Shown here: positions 56,306 through 64,000 of the stretch, one piece after another | How positions within the stretch are numbered: position 1 is the stretch's first letter | Layout: every line of letters begins with the position of its first letter | From: Asterella californica | Lineage: Eukaryota; Streptophyta; Marchantiopsida; Marchantiales; Aytoniaceae | Assembly (NCBI GenBank): GCA_036924285.1 | Contig: JAYKYS010000016.1 | Location: 4,526,001 to 4,590,000, forward strand | Direction: 5' to 3' | DNA: 64,000 nt | Notes under the pieces: generated by a model | Told to the model about the DNA's origin: nothing | The model's database searches: none | The model's input: only the letters and a program-made list of their open reading frames with translations | Position numbers and translations under genes: made by a program

Positions 56306-57667
56306 TCGCCCCCAGCCTTTGCCTCCACCGACTCGATAGGCAAAGAGCTCAAGAGTGCTCGAGCAGTAACACCCGTCGATCGCATCCGACGCTGCTCAAC
56401 CAATCCAAGGCTAACAATCCATGTCAAGCAATTCAAGTCCATTGCTTGATCCAATGCTTGACGACGTGAAGTCTCTGACACCGAAGCTACTGTCGTCGTA
56501 CTCGTAGTGAAACCCATCGCTCGCTCTCTCTCATCGGCATTGGACTCCACCAATTGCCGTAATTAAGCATCCCACACAAGCCCAGGTCCTCCATCTTTGT
56601 AAGCATGTGACGCTGGAAAGCTTATCAAAAGCTACCATGGGCCGTCCCACTAGGTTCACCACTGCCATGGGTGACCTATCGACGACTCTCACTACTTGAG
56701 ATCGTCGTCCTGCATCCAAGATGCTATCAACCGTGAGATGCGCTGATCGTCTCACTCCATCATGTGCGCGCTTAAGCACCTCTCTCGATAACAAGTTCGT
56801 CCACCACAACCGTGGACGATGTGCACGAGATCCTACTCTCGCTGCATCCAACAACACTGCTGGTCCAACCCAAGACCGAACATGGTGCAAACTCGTCATC
56901 ATATGTGCAAGAGCATCACCCAACAAAGGAGATCGTGGATCATGCAAACCCTGACCTCTCCCAGCACGCTTGTGACCTTGACATGGCCACCCCGCTATCA
57001 CCAAGTGAATGGTGCCAACAAACGTGAGATCCTGCGCCCCCAGCAGCAAAATATCTGACGGCAATGCTTGCTGGTATCCTCTAACGGCTGATATAGACAA
57101 CAACTCAGGATATCTCTGCACCAAACGTGCCACGTGATGTAATGAGACGCGTCTTGCGACCTCATCTCTCTCCACATACAAGTATCGCTGTACTTGTATG
57201 CCTGCTTGCAATACCGCAGCCAAACCTGTGCTGATCCCTCCAAATAGCTCCAGCACACACACACCCTCCTTTGGATACTGCCATGCAATGGGAGTCGTAT
57301 CCAACGGTGTTAAGGTCACAGGACCAGTAACAAAAACACCCCGATGTTCCTCTACTGGTGGTACAAAGGCTTCACTCCAAGCCTGCTGCACCAACCGATC
57401 AGCATACTGCTGCAACTCTCCACTCGAACTCCAGAGTGGAACATCTAAAGCAGATGGTACTAATGTAGACATGATAGACATGTCCTCCACCTCCTCAAAA
57501 ACTGGAGTATCCTCCGCATGGACATTGCCCTCTAACAACTCACCCGGCCAAGTTATGACCGAACTGAACCCTGCAACGGATGCCATCGTCTCTGATGTAC
57601 GCTCCGTTGTCCCAACTCTAGCACTGAACCGCACTGGTAAGCGGCTCACTCGTCCCTCACCGGACTG
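56170..57667 (-). pseudogene. DNMT3-like cytosine methyltransferase carried by a Ty3-like element
   Basis: A C5-cytosine DNA methyltransferase, which would transfer methyl from S-adenosylmethionine to DNA. Counting from the minus-strand codon at 57649: motif I, VLELFGGISTGLAAVLQAG (residues 132-150); motif II, YVERDEVARRV; motif IV with the catalytic cysteine, GWPCQG (Cys 223, codon 56981-56983); and a VGSRAHRPRLWWTNL block much like the SAAHRARYFWGNL block of DNMT3. After a frameshift near 56555 comes ERERAMGF, equivalent to the ERVFGFP motif, and the last helix region RRQALDQAMDLNC. The stretch that should hold the ENV motif (motif VI) is missing between HMMTSLHHV and WVGPAVLLDA, an apparent deletion of roughly 30 codons, so this copy should be dead. 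It is in the same frame as the upstream protease, separated only by a TGA where tryptophan is likely. Confidence 0.82.
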
Positions 57668-58078
57668 TCAACCCGATCTGTAAGATGCTGTCTCTGCCCA
57701 ATAGTCGATCACGAACCCCATAAGGTATAATACAGCACCTCCAACCAATACATCATAAGACTCCACGACCGTAACGATAGCTTTGGCCTTCACCATGGAA
57801 CCATCTGTGGGATGATCTGGTCTAACTCTCACCGTCAGCAACTCGCGTGTCATGTGTAGAGTTGTACCTCCTGATCCCCCTAGAGATGTTTGTAACTGGA
57901 ATGGACATCTCTCTATCTCGGACTTCTTCAGACCCAAACCAATACACGCCGTCTTTCCCAACGTCAATGGTTGGGCTCCAGAGTCTAACAGACCTTCTAG
58001 GGTCGATACACTTTTCCTGAAGGTGCCACCAAACAAAAGATACCACTTCTGTTGTCCAACAACACCACACCTGGTGTC
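57668..58078 (-). pseudogene. pro: Protease of the methyltransferase-carrying element
   Basis: On the minus strand a retropepsin-like domain shows the active-site segment GLLDSGAQPLTLG (Asp near 57992) with the usual hydrophobic residue before it. The second conserved part is SYDVLVGGAVLYLMGFVIDYW near 57690-57750, in place of the common LLG-RPWL type. The frame starts by about 58036; the upstream piece to 58078 is in a shifted frame (WCCWTTEVVSFVW). A TGA at 57668-57670 separates it from the methyltransferase domain in the same frame, so a protease-methyltransferase fusion is implied in the parent element. Confidence 0.72.
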
Positions 58079-60092
58079 AAACCAGCACGGTCAATCGCCG
58101 GCCTAGCTGGTAACTCATCTAACCTAGCAGTCGCCGCTTACCAAGTACCACTGGTAGCTGTCTTGATCCTCGACTCCATGGACACGTCTCCCGCCTCTCG
58201 CTGAACTACTTCAGCACTAGAGGTAACTACATCCTCTCTCTCACTAAGCGTGGCCGCCAACTGGACACTGGAGTCAAGTTGACTCCCAATGCCTTCATAT
58301 CCGTGGCTGAGAATAGTGAGGCTCGCAAAACTGCTGTAGCCGTCCCCAACATCGGGTTCGACGTCGCATCCACAGACGTCGAAGGTGGACTCACATCACA
58401 CCCACTCCTGGATGTTGATGCCTCCAACTCTACTGCATCATCGGTAGGCCGTTTAGGAACCATAGATGTGGTCCTCAACGCCTCCGATAACGTGAACGAC
58501 TGGGAAAGCCTGGCCTGTCTACCAGCCTCCCCGTGTTGTGGATCCAACTCCACTGACGCACCTCGTGGCTCAGAGGCATGTACTGCACCTCTAGTCACTG
58601 CCGCAGATGCTTCAATCTGCGCCACACCAGCCATGAAGTCGAAGTCACCTCCTTCTCCTCCATAAGACGTGGAAGCCTTTGTTCCACCTGATCTCCGCTG
58701 AGCCATAGTCATACTAGCTATCCTCTGCTCCAACTGCTCAATCCGAGCAGCCATACCTGCTTCTGACGTCGTAGCAGACGGTGGACCGACCGGTCCTCTC
58801 TCAGGTGTTGGACCTCTACCTCCAGCTCGACCACCACGGCCTCCCTGAGCTCCTCCGCCTCGTCCACGACCAACCTTCCCTTGCCGTAGCTCAAGATGAA
58901 GATCAAAACAACGGTCACTACTATGACCTGGTCGTCCGCAATGCTCACACTGCCTAGGCACCGCTTGAGACGTCCCAGATGTCTCATAACCACCTCTCCT
59001 TTGTGGACAATCCTTCTGCTGATGAGGACCATCACAAGTCCAACAAAGACCTGCTTGCTGTGACTAGAGAAGAACGGCATGGGCTTCTGCCCACCAGATC
59101 CTCCAGTACCTCCATGGGATCGCGAGTGTTCAGCACAATCCTTATCACCACCACCACCACGCTGTTGCGTAGCTTGTGATCCTCGAGAAGAGGAGGTCGC
59201 CCCATGTGATGCGTCCCTGTTGAACCCAGCAGTCACCACCCTCTCCTCTACCATGTTGAGCTCTATCCGCTCAGCCAAACTAAAGACAACCGCTAATGTC
59301 GGAGCGATGTCTCTAAGGAGAGTGACATCCCTGACTCTCTTACGCAGCTCCCGATCTAGTATTCCATACCAGAACTGGACTGCTTGTGCTTCTGTCACCC
59401 CTTGGGTAACGCTGATCAACCGCCTCATGCGAGTAAACACCTCGCGTAGGCTCTCTCCAGTCTTCCGCTGGAACTCCTGCAGACTCTTCAACTTGTCGGT
59501 CCGCACACCCTAATAATTCTTCCTCAAACAGTGGAAGAACTGAACCACAGGGTTAAACTCTGGTGGTATCCCGCTCGCACTACCACCTGCTCCACTACTA
59601 GTGGACGCACCGCTGATAGTAAGGACTCCGCCACCGGTGGATGTACCACTACTACTGGCACCTGACCTCGTAGGTGCTACGCCTCCCGAAACTGCACAAG
59701 TAGTGATAGAAACGTAGTTGAGAGACCAATGTTGTCTCCAACAACTCAATCTCAACACCGTAGTCTCGTCTGAACTCGTGGTAATCGTCCATCGGCGGTC
59801 CCTCCAAGTGCTGAAACAAACCTTTCCACGCCATGAAAGGTGTGAACAACTGTGGGTTCCGCATCTGCTGCAGATCGCACCAACTGTCGAACTCCTGGAT
59901 GAAGTCATCCAGCTCAATGATACCCACCGTACCCGAGTAACGTCGAGGCCCCTTCGTGGCCCCATAGATCTCGTCCATGTCCCACAACAACGATGTGATG
60001 ACACTAGACTCACCACCAGAAAATGCGCTGTCTGCGTCTGACTCGTCCTCTAGAACAACCGACGGCAATGGTGTAGGTAGTCGGTACCTCAT
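58079..60092 (-). pseudogene. gag: gag of the methyltransferase-carrying element
   Basis: Starting at the ATG at 60092, an acidic N-terminal segment leads to a Gag domain (LDDFIQEFDSWCDLQQMRNPQLF, FMAWKGLFQHLEGPPMDDYHEF). A frame change near 59720 leads through a serine/glycine linker to a second Gag-like block, interrupted by TAG at 59510-59512 in a NY-stop-GVRTDKL context where tryptophan is likely. The block is SLQEFQRKTGESLREVFTRMRRLI, VQFWYGILDRELRKRVRDV. After another shift near 59060 come two zinc knuckles in tandem: CWTCDGPHQQKDC (C-x2-C-x3-H-x4-C) and CEHCGRPGHSSDRC (C-x2-C-x4-H-x4-C), near 58930-59045. A glycine/arginine-rich region follows, then a coiled coil (MAARIEQLEQRIASMTMAQRR). 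The frame ends at 58227; 58079-58226 is a broken linker to the protease. Confidence 0.78.
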
Positions 60093-61051
60093 CCCACTCC
60101 GTGTATACCCACTTTCCGAGAAGTCCTCACCAGAACCTCTCGAGAACTCCGTGATGAGAGAATCCCGCTAACACACTCCCCAACCGGAATGTCGCAATCT
60201 CCGTCACCACCGTAACCACCACTTGCCTAACCCTGCTCCTACTGAGCTCACCTTTCCTCTACTAGGACGGTCAAGGTAAGGGCAACCTGTACCTGCCATC
60301 ACCACAGGCAGCCTCTCACGGTCTGTTGGTCGTCACTCCAACCACACCGTGAGAGAGACAAAGGTAGTCTGACTGGTCCGCAACTCCAGCCTCACTACCG
60401 ACAGCACACTGGAGTGAACTCACTCCGGAAATCAAGCGCCAACACAAGCAAACGCGGCGCACAAACAAGAAGCAGAATATGGAGGGGTTCCAACCACAAG
60501 AAGTCCAAACGATAACCCTCCACACTCAAACATTCACATAAAGAGAAACCCAGCCCCACCCGGATTGACATCTCCTCGTCGGTGATCACATGCACAATAT
60601 ATGGTCACCAAACTGTCGTAACTGACACTGGAGGTCACTAACTAGATGTCCACACCTCTAGTAGCTCCAAAAACATCCACGTGGTAGCTCTACTAGCTCA
60701 CCCAAGACAACTGCCACCAATTGCCTCTATACACGTCTCTACGGTATAGGCAAGCACTACCACAACTATAGCTTACCCCTAATACTATGGGGTCGTCCTA
60801 CCACTCCTCTAGGGACGTGAGAGAAGGTCTCCTACTACCTTATACAAGTCCATAAATACTTGCACGCATCCCTGTAGGACACCAAGAGCTATTGGTCTAG
60901 TGATAAAGCCAAAGCTAAGACTACAGAGTTAGGAGTCCAGGTCCATGAATAGTGTTGGGATGGGTGACCTGCTGGTTTTACCCTTCCCACACAACTGAAG
61001 CTTGGATACCTCTCTCACGCACACCAGCAAGCTGGCTTGCAGCGGGCGCGG
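60093..61051. other. Anonymous region between two elements
   Basis: No convincing frame. By position 60093-60700 should be the leader and possibly the 5' LTR of the minus-strand methyltransferase element, but I cannot place LTR ends. A GGGCAACCTGTACCTGCC block at 60272-60289 resembles one at 55184-55201, so the two areas share some sequence. The right part (60880-61010) has a SINE-like look, listed separately. Confidence 0.4.
60885..61010 (+). repeat. Possible SINE with tRNA- or 5S-like promoter boxes
   Basis: TTGGTCTAGTGATAAAGC near 60892 resembles a pol III A box, AGGTCCATGAAT near 60939 a weak B box, and TTGGGATGGGTGACCTGCTGG at 60955-60975 closely resembles the internal control region of 5S rRNA genes (GGATGGGTGACCTCCTGGG). 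The surrounding sequence does not match a 5S gene, so a gene is not claimed. No poly(A) tail or target duplication is seen. Confidence 0.3.
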
Positions 61052-62378
61052 TGTCGTGATGTGAATCATTTTACATTGTAAATAATTCACCTCTCTATCA
61101 AGCGTTAGTCTCTCTGAGGGAAATTAGGACCTCAGAGAAGTCGACACTGGAGGATGTTATATATTTTGAGTCTTAGTAGGTTGATTACCATGTAGATGGA
61201 GTTAAGGTCATGGGTTGTAATTACATGTCGCCAATGTATGCTTCCTAGCGAGGTTAGGTTATCTTTCGGGATTACGTGTCGTTTTACATGTCTTCGCAAG
61301 TAGTTTAGGGTATATGCTGATACTTTAGGGGCTTGACGTGGTAGCCTATGTGCAAATTCAAGTCACCACGTGGTTTGGGACACAAAAGGACAAGGGAGTG
61401 AAGCTATGAACTCCCATTGGTCCAATTTTGTCTTTGTGTACTGCTAAACTTAGTAGTAGGGGTCTTAAGAGGAGTTCGAGCATTTGGTGAAGGAACTTCG
61501 AAATCTGAGAGCACAGGGAGATAGGGTTCGTCGTGCCAAGCACTGTCAGCGAAATTTTTGATCGATTTGAAGCAATAAAGAAGGAGTTATGGCTGATTGA
61601 AGTTTGATTTGTGCCAGAATTGCAGCACTTCTGTTGATTTTGGGGTTTTCGGTGTCAATCGCAGTAGATTTGAGAAAATCGCTTCAAACCTTCGAGGTCT
61701 CGTTCATTGGCAGCAGGGCTACGACTGTCCCCAAATTTTCATGTCAATTGAAATTGTGAGTAATTCAGGGCGACCGCTGAAGCAAAGGGGGTCCAAAAAG
61801 CTCTCAATCTAGAGCACCAACTTCAGAGAGCGAGATCTGGAGTTCTGTGTACAATCAGGAGGCCCAACTTCACAGGAGTGTTCAGCAAGCTGTTTACTGC
61901 AAATCCTGTAAGAATTTTCGAAAGTGATCGAGCCAATTCTCTGTTCTAGGTCGAAATAGCTGTCTGGGTACCAGAAATTGCCGTAATTTCTCTGCTCAGA
62001 ACGTTTCTGCCCATATCTCGACACTCTGATTTGATCTCAAGCTGAAACTTCGTGTGTATGGTCATTAGGGCCTCATTTACATGTAGGAGGAGTTCTGAAG
62101 TCTGAACCATCGTATGTTTCTGAATCTGGACTGTTAAAGTTCGCTGTCTGACCTTATTATCGCTAATCTGATCTGATCTTCACTTCCTGAACGTACTGGA
62201 GGGTCCATTCGACCTGAATGAGTGTTTATACTGTTCCCTTTTGATCTGAAGCCTACCTCTGTATAGTAAGAAGCCATAGCCTGGAGTCCAACGCTTCCCT
62301 GAGTAGACTAAACACAGCCTTCAAGATCTATCACAGCCAGAAGGTTCCGCCCTTCCCGGGAAAACTCTCAACTCGACA
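61052..62378 (+). repeat. 5' LTR of the family-Y element
   Basis: 1,327 bp, TGTCGTGATGTGAATC to CTCTCAACTCGACA, with the short inverted termini TGTCG/CGACA. It matches the solo LTR at 35029-37720 in order and length. No gene seen. Confidence 0.87.
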
Positions 62379-62381
62379 ATC

Positions 62382-62399
62382 TGGTGCTTCCACTGAGAG
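62382..62399 (+). promoter_or_regulatory. Primer binding site of the family-Y element
   Basis: TGGTGCTTCCACTGAGAG starts three bases after the LTR end. Position and the TGG start fit a tRNA primer site; I cannot name the tRNA. Confidence 0.55.
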
Positions 62400-62448
62400 A
62401 TCTTGGGGTGATTGATTGAGAAGGTTGAGTTTACTACAAGGAGAAGAG

Positions 62449-64000
62449 ATGGATCGCAAGAGTGCTGCTGCTGCTACTTCTACGCCTGCTGCATCTACGT
62501 CTACTGCAGCTCCTTCTGTAGCACCAGCGGCTACAGCGACATCTGCATCTGGTCTAGATACGGCTGAGATTCTGAAGACACTTGCGGCCCTGGTCCAACA
62601 ACATCCGATCATTGGAGGGGGTGAGTTGAAGTCTACCAAGGCTTTGCAAGCAATTGTGAATAGATGCGGTAGATTTGAAGGTAGAGATATTTCTAGATAT
62701 CTGCGTGAATACAGAGGAGAGATGGAACTAGTTAGAGTTACTGATGCTGAGATGATATGGAGTTTCGAGTTAGCTGTAATCCTTGAGTTGCGGGACCAGG
62801 TTAGGGATGTACAGAGAAGAAATCTAGGTGTCTGGATGAGTTTCGAACGATCTCTTCGAGAGGAGTTTCTCGAAGAAGATTCAGAGAGAGTCACTAGAAG
62901 AACGTTTCTGGACTGGGTTGAGCAGCAACCAGGTCGTATGATGAATCAGAATGAGATGCTGAGAGAGTTTGATCGGAGATACCGACAACTCTCAACTCTT
63001 GAGAGGATAACCTTAGATGCTAGGAAAACCGAGCTTTTCCTGCAAGCTACCGATGATGCTACGGCCGATCGGTTATGCTTTATGTTGGCTGACCGATCGG
63101 CTGAAGGAGGAGTTACTACTGATTGGGGGAGAGTTGAGGATGCTGTTGCTGTATTGACGAGACAAAGGCGTGGAAGAGTGGCTGTGGGAGGACGTCCGCT
63201 GGCTGAAGTGACCGCTCAACCTCGCACTGCTCCTCAAGCACAGCAACCCCCGGCTCCAGCTCCTAGACCTGTTGTCCCGGCTGCAGTTCCTTTGATGCCA
63301 GTTGTGCCAGTTCTTGCACAAAGGGCACCGGTTCAGAGACCTGCGGAGAACCATGGATAGCAGAACCAGATCGAAGACCTGATTCGGCAGATGAGAGAAT
63401 TGAAGGTGGAGCTAGCTGGTCTGCAGAGAGAGCAGCCACCGGCGCCTGCTACTGCACGTCCAGGAGGTGCTCCTGTTCGTAGATGTATCTGGTGTGACAG
63501 TCAAGATCATTTCCGAGGGGACTGTCAAGAGCTCACGGCTGCTCTGCGAGATGGTGTGGTTCGCTACCAGAACGGTAGGCTGCACCTTTCTTCTACTGGA
63601 GAGCCGCTAAGCACGCAGTTTGGACGAGGAGGCATGAGGAGTCTACCTCAGATTACAGCTGCAACTGTACATGCATTGATGGCACCACCGGTAAATCCTG
63701 ATGTATATGCCGGTCACATTGAAGTTTCTTCTAGTTCTACGTTGTTAGATAGGACTACTGAGAAGAAACCTGTTCAAGTTCCTTCTGAAGTACTGAAGAG
63801 AGGAGCAGAAACTATCCGTAGGGTCACAGGGTGAGGAGATCCTGTTGATGCTGCGTCTATCAAAGCATTCTTGGACGTGGATAGACACGTTCACTGGCAA
63901 GATGCTTCTGTGGAGGAGAAGAGGCGGCGAGAAGCCTCTGAACTTGATACTAGAATTCCAGAAGAGACTGGAGATAGACGGAGAGTCACAAGGAGGCGAG
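62449..64000 (+). pseudogene. gag: gag of the family-Y element (two in-frame stops, continues past window)
   Basis: The frame opens at the ATG at 62449, 70 bases after the LTR, with an alanine/threonine-rich N-terminus, and continues in one frame to the window end. It is interrupted only by TAG 63358 and TGA 63832. Residues 45-230 form the Gag domain (ALQAIVNRCGRFEGRDISRYLREYRGEM in two parts; FERSLREEFLEED; FDRRYRQLSTLERITLDARKTELFLQA). A proline/alanine-rich linker (near 63230-63350), a coiled coil (QIEDLIRQMRELKVELAGLQ) and a zinc knuckle CIWCDSQDHFRGDC (C-x2-C-x4-H-x4-C) near 63487-63527 follow. Both stops are single C-to-T changes away from CAG and CGA. Protease should follow to the right. 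The frame is the best preserved gag in the window. Confidence 0.82.

Larger units (their letters stand above)
61052..64000 (+). mobile_element. Family-Y LTR retrotransposon, 5' part
   Basis: LTR (61052-62378), primer site and gag in order, running off the right edge. Solo LTRs of the same family lie at 35029-37720. Pol is outside the window, so the superfamily (Ty3 is likely from the Gag and zinc knuckle) is not proved. Confidence 0.85.

Noticed and set aside
56170..57667. Methyltransferase as an ordinary host gene
   Set aside because: It has no introns of its own visible, shares a frame with a retropepsin, and follows a gag with two zinc knuckles.
57198..57683. 161-codon plus-strand frame
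   Set aside because: Antisense shadow of the methyltransferase, which has clear motifs on the minus strand.
60951..60980. 5S rRNA gene
   Set aside because: Only the internal control block matches; the rest of a 5S gene is absent.

Overview
The window looks like repeat-dense nuclear DNA of a green-lineage eukaryote. I found no host gene, tRNA or rRNA gene: almost everything is LTR retrotransposon sequence (Ty3/gypsy type where pol survives). A charophyte alga, possibly Chara, is my best guess. The reason is a Ty3-like element that carries a DNMT3-like cytosine methyltransferase next to its protease, a kind of capture I know only from charophytes and dinoflagellates. The species call is inference.

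Four element groups can be separated. Family A has an unusually long LTR of about 5.8-5.9 kb (starts TGTGGTGCCCAC, ends CACTACA). Inside this LTR lies a reading frame of about 772 codons (ORF1, a globular N-terminal part followed by an acidic region and a coiled coil), and the whole LTR is packed with GAAGAC/GTCTTC. Family B is a Ty3/gypsy element with 0.9-kb LTRs and a gag-pol in one frame. Family Y has a 1.33-kb LTR (TGTCGTGATG...GACA) and a separate gag. The fourth element carries gag, protease and the methyltransferase.

Layout: 1-2587 is a family-A LTR on the minus strand (A1), inserted in the LTR A2 (2588-22996, plus). A2 is itself inserted in A3. Element B (4238-13171) sits in ORF1 of A2 with a GTAC target duplication. 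It is followed by a tandem array of a chimeric 1,638-bp unit (B integrase tail + B LTR + ORF1 fragment) reaching 20995. From 22997 an A3 remnant gives an integrase (23641-24655) and a 3' LTR (24756-27629), joined to a second family-A LTR that leads into gag-pol (51056-54977). In that second LTR there is a nest of solo LTRs, each with matching target duplications: A4 (27933-46875, TGAAC) holds A6 (32560-45699, GGGGT), which holds A5 (32627-41217, ATTTA), which holds a Y solo LTR (35029-37720, CCGT), which holds a second inverted Y LTR (35284-36656, ACGC).

From 54978 to 56305 there are rearranged inverted repeats, including a 67-bp near-perfect hairpin. The minus-strand methyltransferase element fills 56170-60170. 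After about 0.9 kb of anonymous sequence, the 5' end of a Y element (LTR, primer site, gag) runs off the right edge.

All coding regions are broken except short ones. Most stops that can be judged are explained by C-to-T or G-to-A transitions, as expected from decay of methylated cytosine.
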